Shown: in pieces, positions 33,569 through 42,192 of the stretch | Layout of the letters: each line of letters starts with the position of its first letter | Numbering within the stretch: position 1 is the first letter of the stretch | Origin: Fibrobacterota bacterium | GTDB lineage: Bacteria > Fibrobacterota > Chitinivibrionia > Chitinivibrionales > Chitinispirillaceae | Reading direction: 5' to 3' | Length of the DNA: 64,000 nt | NCBI GenBank assembly: GCA_023412475.1 | Contig: JAEYNR010000009.1 | Location: 1 to 64,000, forward strand | Notes under the pieces: generated by a model | The model's input: the letters and a program-made list of their open reading frames with translations, nothing else | The model's database searches: none | Told to the model about the DNA's origin: nothing | Program-made: the position numbers and the translations under genes

Positions 33569-34636
33569 TCAAGCAGCATTCTTATTTTTAAGACGATAGA
33601 CATAAGCCATTACTTCTGCCATAGCGGTAAAAAATTCTACAGGTATCGGAAATCCCAGCTCAACTTTATCATACATCGAACGGGCCAGAGGTTTATCCTC
33701 GACAACAGGGACATTGCTTTCTTTGGCCAGTTTTTTAATTCTTTGTGCAATCAAATCCTTTCCTTTTGCTACAACAACCGGAGCGTCATTTTCCTCTGGT
33801 TCGTATCGTAATGCAATAGCTATATGAGTGGGGTTTGTAACCACAACGGTAGCTTTTGGCACCTGCTCCATCATGCGGCGTCTGGCCATCTCTCTTTGCA
33901 GGGATCGTATTCTGGATTTCACCTGCGGATCTCCATCAAGCTGTTTTCGTTCTTCCTTTACCTCCTGATGAGTCATTTTTAACTGTTTTTCATGTTCGAA
34001 GCGCTGATATGCATAATCAAGTATTGCGATTATGATCATGGCCATAGCAATTCTGAGGATTACCTTGTATGATACAGCTAATGCAAAGGTCCATATTGAC
34101 AGAACCGATGTATCGGAGAGAGTGAGCATAGTGCCGAACTCTTTTTTGAGAGTAATATATGCCACAGTGATGATAATAGAGAGCTTCACAATATTTTTTA
34201 AGGTCTCAACAATAGAACGCATTGAAAAGAGTCTTTTGAACCCTGAAAGAGGATTAATTTTTTCCAGTTTAGGCACCAGTGGTTTTAAAGTAAACAGAAA
34301 ACCTACCTGAGCCACATTAGCCACCAAACCCATCAGCATTATTCCACCGGTGATAGGGGCAGCAACTTTTGCCAGCATAATTATTGCGTTGCGCATAAGT
34401 AACATGAGTCTGGCATAATCCATCTCTGTTATTGAGATAGATTTCATGAATTCTATCATACTGGAGCTTATCTCTTTTATTATCCAGGGTCCAAGTAATT
34501 TCATCAGAAAGAGAGCGGTCAGAAGCACTATAACCGAATTTATCTCTGTACTTTTAGCAACATTACCTTTCTCTCTTGTATCCTGTCTTTTTTTTTCTGA
34601 CGGGGCCTCAGTCTTCTCATCACTGTCTTCAGCCAT
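33569..34636 (-). CDS. flhB: FlhB, flagellar export switch protein
   Basis: The 355-residue protein has four transmembrane segments in the N-terminal ~210 residues and a cytoplasmic C-terminal domain with the autocleavage motif NPTH at 268-271. FlhB switches export specificity from rod/hook to filament substrates together with FliK, encoded upstream. It is the last gene of the 48.4-33.6 kb operon, 22 bp after fliR. The expected next gene, flhA, is displaced by the island; flhB itself looks intact. Confidence 0.96.
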   Translation of the reverse strand: MAEDSDEKTEAPSEKKRQDTREKGNVAKSTEINSVIVLLTALFLMKLLGPWIIKEISSSMIEFMKSISITEMDYARLMLLMRNAIIMLAKVAAPITGGIMLMGLVANVAQVGFLFTLKPLVPKLEKINPLSGFKRLFSMRSIVETLKNIVKLSIIITVAYITLKKEFGTMLTLSDTSVLSIWTFALAVSYKVILRIAMAMIIIAILDYAYQRFEHEKQLKMTHQEVKEERKQLDGDPQVKSRIRSLQREMARRRMMEQVPKATVVVTNPTHIAIALRYEPEENDAPVVVAKGKDLIAQRIKKLAKESNVPVVEDKPLARSMYDKVELGFPIPVEFFTAMAEVMAYVYRLKNKNAA

Positions 34637-34657
34637 TTTTTTTCACCTCACTATTTA

Positions 34658-35446
34658 TCAGGCCATCAGATATAAAAGCCGCCAAATATCCTGAATCAAT
34701 ATTTCCACCGTTTTTTTGAACAAAACCGACAACATCGGAAGTGCTAATATTGTAGCACTGATTCCTACAATTATTTTCAAAGGCATTCCGACAAAGAAGA
34801 TGTTCATCTGTGGTACGGTACGGGCAATAACCCCAAGCGCAAGTTCGGTAAGAAAGAGAGTAACATAGACCGGTGCAGAGAACTTCAATCCCAGGATAAA
34901 AATGTTGCTTATCATGGTTACGATATGTGCTGTCATCTTATCGCCGGAAAAGTTGACACCCATTAGAGGCACCAGTTCAAAGCTTTTCTGAATAGCCAGG
35001 ATAAGAAAATAATGACCATTAAACAGAAGAAAAAGGATAGTGAATATGATGACCTGTAACTGGCCCAGCACTGTTACCGGTTCATCGGTAAATGGATTAG
35101 CCATCTCGACAAAACCGAATCCCATCTCAGTATCTACCAGTAAACCGGCAAACTGAACAGCAGTAAAGAGCATTGATGAAACAAAGCCTATGGCCAGCCC
35201 CACCATGACTTCCTTAATTATCAGCAAAATAAAAAGACCCGGTGAAAATGCGATCGCAGTTTCTATCCCCGTACTTACAACAGATCCAAACAGTATGACA
35301 GCAAGAAGAAGTGACAAGCCAATTTTTAACTGTAAAGGAATGGACCATGAACCAAACACCGGAAGAAGCGCAATGATAGTGCTGATCCTTACGAAGATCA
35401 GGAGAAAAATGATCACCTGATCAACATTGAAAGGTATCAGCTCCAT
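34658..35446 (-). CDS. fliR: FliR, flagellar export gate subunit
   Basis: The 262-residue protein has about six transmembrane segments and the conserved 'GLAIGFVSSMLFTAVQFAG' and 'LLVDTEMGFGFVEMANPF' regions near 85-120. FliR forms the export-gate core with FliP and FliQ. It abuts fliQ (start 1 bp after fliQ's stop) and precedes flhB. Confidence 0.95.
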   Translation of the reverse strand: MELIPFNVDQVIIFLLIFVRISTIIALLPVFGSWSIPLQLKIGLSLLLAVILFGSVVSTGIETAIAFSPGLFILLIIKEVMVGLAIGFVSSMLFTAVQFAGLLVDTEMGFGFVEMANPFTDEPVTVLGQLQVIIFTILFLLFNGHYFLILAIQKSFELVPLMGVNFSGDKMTAHIVTMISNIFILGLKFSAPVYVTLFLTELALGVIARTVPQMNIFFVGMPLKIIVGISATILALPMLSVLFKKTVEILIQDIWRLLYLMA

Positions 35447-35716
35447 TTATTTGGTTACCTTTCCAATAAGATCAAAGAGCCCGTATGTATATTCCACCAG
35501 CTTAAGAAGCATCCATGGGAAAAGAAGGAGGAAAACCAGTGTCATAGTCAGAATTTTCGGAATAAAAGTCAGAGTCATCTCATGGATCTGAGTGACTGCC
35601 TGAAAAATTCCTACTAATAGTCCAATAAGAAGCCCCACAATCAGAAGAGGGCCTGAGATCAAAAGCATGATCATCAGCGCATTTCGTCCTACGTCTACTA
35701 CCATCGTTGCATCCAT
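35447..35716 (-). CDS. fliQ: FliQ, flagellar export gate subunit
   Basis: The 89-residue, two-helix membrane protein contains the family pattern 'LLIGLLVGIFQAVTQIHEMTLTFIPKI' spread over ~28-55. The length and order fliP-fliQ-fliR are canonical. It is 10 bp after fliP. Confidence 0.95.
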   Translation of the reverse strand: MDATMVVDVGRNALMIMLLISGPLLIVGLLIGLLVGIFQAVTQIHEMTLTFIPKILTMTLVFLLLFPWMLLKLVEYTYGLFDLIGKVTK

Positions 35717-35726
35717 GAAATCACTC

Positions 35727-36575
35727 CTACCGGAAAGAGGTTACCATCTGCCTGACTATCAAATGCCAACCATCTACCAGGACAAAAAGCACGATTTTAA
35801 AAGGCATTGAAATCATCACTGGCGGCAACATCATCATACCCATCGATAAAAGTATGCTGGCTACTATCATATCGATTACCAGAAAGGGAATGAAGAGGAT
35901 AAACCCGATGATAAATCCGGTTTTCAGTTCACTGGTTATAAACGCAGGTATTATAACTTCATAAGGAAGATCGTCGATGTTTCTTGGTGGCTCCATTTTA
36001 GATATTCTGACAAATAACGCCACATCCTTTTCATTTACCTGCCGGAGCATGAAATTACGAACCGGCTTTCCAGCTCTTCCCAATGCCTCGTTAAACTGTA
36101 TCTCCTGAGCAAGATAAGGCTGTATTGCCCTGTCATTTATCTCTGTAAACACTGGCATCATTATAAAAAGAGTAAGAAACAGTGATAAGCCTACCATTAT
36201 CTGATCAGGTGGCATGGTCTGAGTACCTAAAGCCCTGCGTAGAAATGACATTACAATAATTATTCTGACAAACGAAGTGACCATGATCAGAATAGAAGGA
36301 GCAAGGGCAAGAATGGTGATAAGAAACAGCACCTGAAGCGCTACTGCTACATCAGTGGGCTTGCTGGCATCAGCAACTGACAAGGTAAGTTTGGGCAAAA
36401 CCTGCGCACTTACGGTCACAATCGCAGGACCGAAAAGAACCATTGCCACTGCAACAATTCCCTTACAGACAAGCAGAGCATTGGATACACTCAGAACTAC
36501 ATTTCTTATACTTCTTATAATTAAATGACCGGTTGACATTGACTTTTTATTATTAAATTCCATATCAGAACTCAT
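35727..36575 (-). CDS. fliP: FliP, flagellar export gate subunit
   Basis: The 282-residue protein has the FliP core with '[21 protein letters not shown]' near 88-108, '[16 protein letters not shown]' near 124-140 and '[41 protein letters not shown]' in pieces toward the C terminus. An N-terminal extension of ~70 residues includes a hydrophobic stretch that may be a cleaved signal, as in other FliPs. Its start overlaps the end of fliO by 4 bp. Confidence 0.95.
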   Translation of the reverse strand: MSSDMEFNNKKSMSTGHLIIRSIRNVVLSVSNALLVCKGIVAVAMVLFGPAIVTVSAQVLPKLTLSVADASKPTDVAVALQVLFLITILALAPSILIMVTSFVRIIIVMSFLRRALGTQTMPPDQIMVGLSLFLTLFIMMPVFTEINDRAIQPYLAQEIQFNEALGRAGKPVRNFMLRQVNEKDVALFVRISKMEPPRNIDDLPYEVIIPAFITSELKTGFIIGFILFIPFLVIDMIVASILLSMGMMMLPPVMISMPFKIVLFVLVDGWHLIVRQMVTSFR

Positions 36576-37144
36576 CCCTGCTTTTTCATTTTACCCATAA
36601 AACTATTGAATGCTTCCTTGAATTGAACTATCGAGCTTCCCCCCTTCGATGAAGCAATCAGATCGATTGCCTTCTGCCCTTCAATTTTCTCCAGTAAAAC
36701 TATAGATTGAGGAGTCTGCCCCAGAAGATAAACTGCATCCATTACCCTTATCATAGTGATTGTACGATTCTGCCCGAATGGCAAAACCTCAAGAACATCC
36801 ATTGCCCCGCCGCCACCTATTCGTGATGAACCGGTGAGACCACTTTTCTTTACAATCCATGCGGCTGCAAAAATCACGGCTATCACCACCGCCAGATACA
36901 GAATGATTCTTAGGATCACCAAAGAATAATTTTCAGCATTCTTTCTTAATTGAACATTTTCGCTTAAGGCAGTATCACTTGCAGAAAAAACTGCCTCTCT
37001 CACTTTTTTTATATCAAAATCCCCAGTCTCTGCTGAATCGGGATTCTGGGCCTGAACAACAGAAACAAAAAACAAAAAAATGAAAAGGAAGATATTGGCT
37101 TTCATTTTTTTTATTCCATAAAAGCCTTGCACTCTTAAACTCAA
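36572..37144 (-). CDS. fliO: FliO, flagellar export apparatus protein
   Basis: The 190-residue protein has an N-terminal signal-like segment ('[20 protein letters not shown]'-type, within the first 35 residues), a transmembrane helix near 75-95 ('[21 protein letters not shown]' region) and a FliO domain with '[30 protein letters not shown]' pieces. FliO chaperones FliP assembly. I kept the TTG start at 37144 because AGGAG stands 8 nt upstream; the alternative ATG at 37105 has weaker spacing but a tidier signal peptide. Confidence 0.85.
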   Translation of the reverse strand: MSLRVQGFYGIKKMKANIFLFIFLFFVSVVQAQNPDSAETGDFDIKKVREAVFSASDTALSENVQLRKNAENYSLVILRIILYLAVVIAVIFAAAWIVKKSGLTGSSRIGGGGAMDVLEVLPFGQNRTITMIRVMDAVYLLGQTPQSIVLLEKIEGQKAIDLIASSKGGSSIVQFKEAFNSFMGKMKKQG

Positions 37145-37502
37145 GCAGATTCTCCTTTTTTAAGGCGGTAAGTATCAGATTTTAAACAGATTATCTCATT
37201 GTTTTGTGGATAATGCAAACAACAATTAAATAAGAAAATTCGAAATACAAAATTTGAAATTCGAATAGCAGGTGGGATCTGGGACTAAAGGATGAAATTT
37301 GTTTCTACTCAGTTCTGTGAAATTCTTATCAAAAAGAAAATTCTAAATCAATTTTTTAAATCCTAAACAAATTACAAATCCTAATTTCTAAACAGAAATA
37401 AGAGTGTTTCAAGTGACTAAAGCTTAAGAAGTGAGCCCTTTTTCCCTTTTCTATTGTTGTTTCGTATTTCGGTTTTCGAATTTCGTACTAATTATTCTCT
37501 TT
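37145..37502. other. Repeat-filled gap inside the flagellar operon
   Basis: These 358 bp between fliY and fliO hold no gene. They consist mainly of AT-rich words (CGAAATACAAAATTTGAAATTCG near 37238-37261 in two overlapping parts) and a full copy of the dispersed repeat. Within otherwise tightly packed flagellar genes this looks like an insertion. Confidence 0.7.
37334..37500 (+). repeat. Dispersed intergenic repeat, copy C (most complete)
   Basis: It contains the internal words TTCTAAATCA / AATCCTAAACAAATTACAAA, the core CTAAACAGAAATAAGAG then TGTTTCAAGTGACTAAAG, a pyrimidine-rich spacer CCCTTTTTCCCTTTT, and the tail TTTCGTATTTCGG / TTCGAATTTCGTAC. The best-preserved core is 37385-37425. Confidence 0.75.
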
Positions 37503-38534
37503 TTATCTGAGACTTCTGATCCGATCTTCAGCAGAGACTAATGAAACTATCCTTATTCCAAAACTTTCATCAATAACAACCACCTCACCTTTAGCTACCA
37601 CTTTGTTATTTACCATCAGATCGACCGGTTCACCAGCCATTCGGTCCAGCTCCACAATGGAACCGGGAGCCAGCTCGAGCACCTTTTTAATCGACAGCAT
37701 AGACTTCCCCAGTTCAATGCTTACATCCAGCTCGACATCCAGCAGCATATCTATACTAGCATTTGAATCTTTTATTGACTGAGAAGTTATGGATGAATCC
37801 TGAAAATCACTGTCAGAAGAGCTAAAAGAGGTCACCTTTGAGAGATCATCGAGCTCCGACATGTTCAGCCCCACCTGATCAGAGATCGGCTCAGAGCTGA
37901 TCTGTCCTTTACTGTATTTAGTAATCTGCTCGGTAATTGTTTCAGGAAGAAGGAAAAATGCTGGGGATTCGGTGGAACTATCCAGAGTCAATGTGGTCTC
38001 AATCATGTCAAAGGAATCAGTAAGAAATGGTGGATTATCCAGATCGAATTCGCTGACCGTTACACTTTCAGCAGAGACTGTCAAATCCATCTCAGTACCT
38101 ATTGCTACGCAGAATGCACCCATGACCTGGTTGAACAGCTCCCCTATGGCATCTTTATGATCCTCGCTGTACTCGGTAGTTCCATCGCCCATAGTCATCA
38201 GATCTGAGAGTATGGCTACCTCTTTTTTTGCCATGATAAGGTAAAATTCGCCTTCCAGACCGGATTTAAATCCTAATGAGAGTGACAAAACCACGGCATT
38301 TATTCTGGTATTGACTACTGTTAAATCAGCTTTCTCCGGTTCCTTAGGTGTGAAGTTAGTCTGCTTATTGACAACGGTAGTAATTATATTTGCTGCCTGT
38401 GTGCAGAAAATATTAAAAAAACCGCTCAAAGCAGCGTATTTATTAACAGGTGCTTTTTCAGGCCCCCCGCTATTGCCAAATCCGTCCGATGCAAGCAATG
38501 CATCAATCTGTTCCTGGGAAAGAATATCACTCAT
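37503..38534 (-). CDS. fliY: FliY/FliN-type flagellar switch protein with CheC-like domain
   Basis: About 343 residues. It starts with the FliM/FliN-type peptide 'MSDILSQEQIDALL', has a CheC-phosphatase-like middle domain (~30-215; 'AIGELFNQVMGAFCVAIG'), and ends in a SpoA/FliN domain (~260-340, 'DVELDVSIELGKSMLSIKKVLELAPGSIVELD'-type pattern). FliY forms the C-ring with FliM and may dephosphorylate CheY-P. The ATG at 38534 overlaps the fliM stop (ATGAGTGA); the longer TTG-started frame at 38558 only adds fliM-overlapping residues. Confidence 0.92.
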   Translation of the reverse strand: MSDILSQEQIDALLASDGFGNSGGPEKAPVNKYAALSGFFNIFCTQAANIITTVVNKQTNFTPKEPEKADLTVVNTRINAVVLSLSLGFKSGLEGEFYLIMAKKEVAILSDLMTMGDGTTEYSEDHKDAIGELFNQVMGAFCVAIGTEMDLTVSAESVTVSEFDLDNPPFLTDSFDMIETTLTLDSSTESPAFFLLPETITEQITKYSKGQISSEPISDQVGLNMSELDDLSKVTSFSSSDSDFQDSSITSQSIKDSNASIDMLLDVELDVSIELGKSMLSIKKVLELAPGSIVELDRMAGEPVDLMVNNKVVAKGEVVVIDESFGIRIVSLVSAEDRIRSLR

Positions 38535-39561
38535 TGCAGCCTGGAACCTCCTTCTCAAGAATTTTGGTGATTTTCACGGCCTTTTTTCTTCCGATAAGGC
38601 CCGAACGGCCAGCCATCTTATTCTTGCCTTCTATCTGCACAACCAAATCACTGTCAAACGCCTTTTCAAGACATAAAACATCTCCGTGCTGAAGTTGAAG
38701 CAAATCGCGAATGCTAAGGGTAGTTTTACCGATAAGTGTAGATAATTTCAACTCCACATCACTTATTTCCTCCTCCAGAACAGCCCTTGTTTCTGTAGTG
38801 GCAGTGCTCTGGGAAGACATCCAGGATTCTCCGGAGAGGTTGTTTATGATTCCTTCCAGAAGCATGTATGGAAAGCAGATGCTCATAAGTCCAGAAGAAT
38901 TTTGCATGCGCACTTCCAGAGAGATGAGAATAACAGTTTCTCCAGGAGGAGCAATCTGAACAAACTGAGGATTAGTTTCATAGGCTTCGATCTTTGGGCT
39001 GAACACTCCTACATGTTCCCACACATCCTTAAGATCACTAAGACTGCGCTCTACAATCCTGTGGATCACATTCTGCTCAATGAGAGTCAGTTCTCTATTC
39101 TGCTCTGAAGGCCTTCCCTGCCCCCCGAAGAGTCTGTCGATTATGAAAAACACCAGAGATGGGTTTATCTCGATTATCGCATTGCCATCAAGTGGCTCCA
39201 TCTTGAAAACATAGATGCAACTGGGGTTGGAGATGGACATGACAAATTCTGAATAAGTCAACTGGTCCACACTCACCAGTTCGATCTCTACAAATGTTCT
39301 GAGGAAATTAGTAAGAGTAGTTGAAAATTGCCTGGCATAACTTTCATGGAGGTTCTGCAGTGTACGCATCTGGTCTTTTGAGACGCGGTCAGGACGCCTG
39401 AAATCATACAGCGAAAGCGTTCTTTCATTTTCAAACTGCTCTTCATCATCATCATCGGAAGAGCCGGAATCAACTCCAGAGCTGAACTGATCAGTATCAC
39501 TGCTGGCAGAAACTGCCGACAGTAATGCATCAACCTCTTCCTGAGAAAGTATATCGCTCAC
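38527..39561 (-). CDS. fliM: FliM, flagellar motor switch protein
   Basis: The 344-residue protein starts with the CheY-P-binding peptide 'MSDILSQEEVDALLSAV', followed by an acidic linker with 'GSSDDDDEEQ', then the FliM core including 'YDFRRPDRVSKDQMRTLQNLHESYARQFST' in pieces (~50-82) and a C-terminal SpoA domain. It forms the C-ring that reverses rotation. It overlaps fliY by 8 bp and follows fliL by 18 bp. Confidence 0.96.
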   Translation of the reverse strand: MSDILSQEEVDALLSAVSASSDTDQFSSGVDSGSSDDDDEEQFENERTLSLYDFRRPDRVSKDQMRTLQNLHESYARQFSTTLTNFLRTFVEIELVSVDQLTYSEFVMSISNPSCIYVFKMEPLDGNAIIEINPSLVFFIIDRLFGGQGRPSEQNRELTLIEQNVIHRIVERSLSDLKDVWEHVGVFSPKIEAYETNPQFVQIAPPGETVILISLEVRMQNSSGLMSICFPYMLLEGIINNLSGESWMSSQSTATTETRAVLEEEISDVELKLSTLIGKTTLSIRDLLQLQHGDVLCLEKAFDSDLVVQIEGKNKMAGRSGLIGRKKAVKITKILEKEVPGCNE

Positions 39562-39579
39562 AAGTAGTCCCGCCTTAAA

Positions 39580-40131
39580 CTATTGAATCAAATAAGTTGT
39601 AAACAGTACTTCACGAACCTCTCCGGTTTTGGCCGGAATAGTATTGTTAATATTTTTTAAAAGATTAATTCTTATTCGTTCCTTTGCATCAGGCTCAGTC
39701 AGATCCATCAGTGTCATCTTTGACAAATTATCAATCAGAAGATTTTTAAATTTAGGGGCTCTTTTTATCAGCTCCTGTCCCAGTTCAGGAAAAGCAATAT
39801 CATCATATTCAAAAATGATAGCCGCCTTTAAAAACCTCTCTCCATCTGTTCCTGCAATATTTACTATAGCCTCAATAGGGTTATCTGCTGTAGTTGCTCC
39901 CATGGCAGTAGCCTTCTCAATGGCTTTTTTTAAAGAATCAGCATGTATTCTGGCCTCTTTCTTTTGATGAGTCTCAGGACTTGTCGCTTTAACCAATATG
40001 AAAGCCACAACTGCATTAAGTAAAACCATACCAATAAGAACCCCGACAAAGGCGATTCGGTTTCCTTTTTCAGTCGTTTTTTCGCTTTTCTTAGCGCTCT
40101 CTTCGTCTTTTTCTTTTCTCTTATCTTCCAT
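39580..40131 (-). CDS. fliL: FliL, flagellar basal-body/stator-associated protein
   Basis: 183 residues: a highly charged cytoplasmic N terminus (MEDKRKEKDEESAKK), one transmembrane helix (~27-47, 'FVGVLIGMVLLNAVVAFIL') and a periplasmic FliL domain. The frame opens at 40185, but the ATG at 40131 has GGAGAG upstream and begins the typical charged N terminus. FliL stabilises stators; motB and motA lie immediately upstream. Confidence 0.88.
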   Translation of the reverse strand: MEDKRKEKDEESAKKSEKTTEKGNRIAFVGVLIGMVLLNAVVAFILVKATSPETHQKKEARIHADSLKKAIEKATAMGATTADNPIEAIVNIAGTDGERFLKAAIIFEYDDIAFPELGQELIKRAPKFKNLLIDNLSKMTLMDLTEPDAKERIRINLLKNINNTIPAKTGEVREVLFTTYLIQ

Positions 40132-40225
40132 CTCTAAGCTCTCCTGAAATCCGATTCTCAAGAAAATTTCAGTCAATGATATCAATCAAAACTAATGTTT
40201 TTTCTGTTTCGAAGATTCTTTACGA

Positions 40226-40951
40226 CTAATTCTCCTTTTTCAAATAATCAACAAATATATCTATTCTTCGGTTCATCTTTCTATTCTCTACCGAAGTATT
40301 GGGAACTATCGGGCGATATTCTCCATAACCTATCGCACTTAACCTTGAAGGTTCTATGCGTCCACTTGATGCCATAAACTTTACTACATTCAGTGCTCTG
40401 GAACTGCTTAATTCCCAGTTTGAAGGGAATTTCAAACTTCTGATGGGAAGATCATCTGTATGCCCTTCCACTCTGATCTGAGTGCTGGGGACTTTGTTTA
40501 TTGTCTCACAAATACCCATTAAAGTGGGAATAAGCTCCGGTTTTATCTCCGATTCCCCTATTTCAAAGCCAATAGGATCTGATAATTTAATAGCAATTCC
40601 ACTTTCGGTTACCTTAACTTTAACAGCATCTTCCAGCCCCTCTTTCCTTACAACATCCTTAATTCTCTGAGCTGCATCGACTGCCATTCGTTTGTTCTGC
40701 TCATCTCCTCCCATACGGGGTATCAAGATATCTTTGTTAATCATAATCGATGGATATGATTCCAGAACACCATTGAAAGCATTATGAATAGAAGATACTG
40801 CCACATTAAATTTTCCCGTATCAGTGCTTGACATAGCCAGAAGCATCACAAAAAAACAGAGCAAAAGAGTACACATGTCTCCCCAGGTACTCATGTATGC
40901 AGGTGCCCCTTTTGGAGGGTCGGGTGTTTTTTTTTCTCTGAGTGCCATCAA
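40226..40951 (-). CDS. motB: MotB, flagellar stator protein
   Basis: The 241-residue protein has a single N-terminal helix with the proton-binding aspartate D25 in 'STWGDMCTLLLCFFVML', and a C-terminal OmpA-like peptidoglycan-binding domain ('IRVEGHTDDLPI' near 158-169, 'LSAIGYGEYRP' near 208-218). MotA/MotB form the ion-driven stator. The start overlaps motA by 4 bp. Confidence 0.95.
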   Translation of the reverse strand: MMALREKKTPDPPKGAPAYMSTWGDMCTLLLCFFVMLLAMSSTDTGKFNVAVSSIHNAFNGVLESYPSIMINKDILIPRMGGDEQNKRMAVDAAQRIKDVVRKEGLEDAVKVKVTESGIAIKLSDPIGFEIGESEIKPELIPTLMGICETINKVPSTQIRVEGHTDDLPIRSLKFPSNWELSSSRALNVVKFMASSGRIEPSRLSAIGYGEYRPIVPNTSVENRKMNRRIDIFVDYLKKEN

Positions 40952-41733
40952 TTGCTCCTGTTTTGTGCAGTACGGGTAATAACCAATGCGCGCAGTCCCG
41001 GGGAAAGAAACGCTGTCAGCTTCTGCTCTACTATTCTTGGATTATCGCCCGACTGTAAAGACATTATACCCTCAAGCATCAACTCTTTAATCATGACCTC
41101 CTTTTGAGATGCAGATTTGAGTTTCTCTACAATTGGAAGACAGAAAGCGTTTGCGAGCATCGAACCATAAAAGGTGGTAATCAGTGCAACAGCCATATTT
41201 GGTCCTATCGATTCCACATCACTCATATTTCCCAGCATCAGCACCAATCCGATCAGAGTCCCGATCATACCAAATGAAGGCCCCATTGCTGCAAGAAAGT
41301 CAAAAATCTTTGCACCTTCCTCATGACGTGATTCTGTAAAGGATATATCCGTTGACAGAATGTCTTTTATGAGTTCTGGTTCGGTACCATCGACAGCCAG
41401 TTGAATTCCTTTCTTTAAAAACTCATCCTCTATATCAGCCGCTCTGGCCTCCAAAGCCAGAATTCCTTCACGCCGTGCTTGTTCCGCAAAATCAACCAAT
41501 TGACGTATTATTTCAACAGGTGTGTTTTTTTTTACAAAGAAAGCATTTTTTACCACTGCCATTGTCCCCAGAAGTTTGCTCCCGGGAAACGCAGCGATGG
41601 TAGCAGCAACTGCCCCTCCAACGGTAATGTAAACTGAAGGAAGATCAATAAATGCCGCAAGATTTTCCAGCTTAATGCCAAAAATTACCAGCAAGAAGGC
41701 AGATCCCAAACCTATTATTGTCGCCAGATCCAT
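40948..41733 (-). CDS. motA: MotA, flagellar stator protein
   Basis: The 261-residue protein has four transmembrane helices and the MotA/ExbB signature near 150-180 ('AAMGPSFGMIGTLIGLVLML'). The N terminus 'MDLATIIGLGSAFLLVIFGI' is typical. It overlaps motB by 4 bp and lies 58 bp after flbD. Confidence 0.95.
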   Translation of the reverse strand: MDLATIIGLGSAFLLVIFGIKLENLAAFIDLPSVYITVGGAVAATIAAFPGSKLLGTMAVVKNAFFVKKNTPVEIIRQLVDFAEQARREGILALEARAADIEDEFLKKGIQLAVDGTEPELIKDILSTDISFTESRHEEGAKIFDFLAAMGPSFGMIGTLIGLVLMLGNMSDVESIGPNMAVALITTFYGSMLANAFCLPIVEKLKSASQKEVMIKELMLEGIMSLQSGDNPRIVEQKLTAFLSPGLRALVITRTAQNRSN

Positions 41734-41791
41734 AAGATAACTTCCTTTACTTTCCCATTGCTGGTTCTAAATCTTTATCCCACACATCGGT

Positions 41792-42025
41792 TCATTTCGA
41801 TTCACTTGAAGAATCACTGGACGATTTAGAAACCACGACCGGCCCCTGATTACATAACTGTTTATATTTTATCGTTTTCCGCACGATTTCTTCAAGACTG
41901 TTACTTACAATAATTTTCTTACCGTTAGTGAGAGTAATCACTGTATCAGGAGTTTTTTCAAGAGATTCAATAAGATCAGCATTTAAAACAAATTCCTGGC
42001 CATTGAGCCTTTTTAATGCGATCAT
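41792..42025 (-). CDS. flbD: FlbD-family flagellar protein
   Basis: The 77-residue protein starts 'MIALKRLNGQEFVLNADLIE', the FlbD/SwrD family signature, with 'TLTNGKKIIVSNSLEEIV' following. SwrD raises motor torque in Bacillus; in spirochaetes the gene sits at the same place between flgE and motA. The C-terminal serine-rich tail is variable. AAAGGGGGG precedes the ATG. Confidence 0.9.
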   Translation of the reverse strand: MIALKRLNGQEFVLNADLIESLEKTPDTVITLTNGKKIIVSNSLEEIVRKTIKYKQLCNQGPVVVSKSSSDSSSESK

Positions 42026-42192
42026 CTTTTCCCCCCTTTAACAAACAGTTGCACCTGCTCAATAAGACCTCCCCACAGCAGAAAAGGTCCATAAAGGCAG
42101 GCTTAAAAGCATATAATTGCGTATCAAATAATGCAATAGAGCAGAAGAGTATTCTTCGGCTCTACCTTTTAACCCCACAAGTAGGGCAAAAA

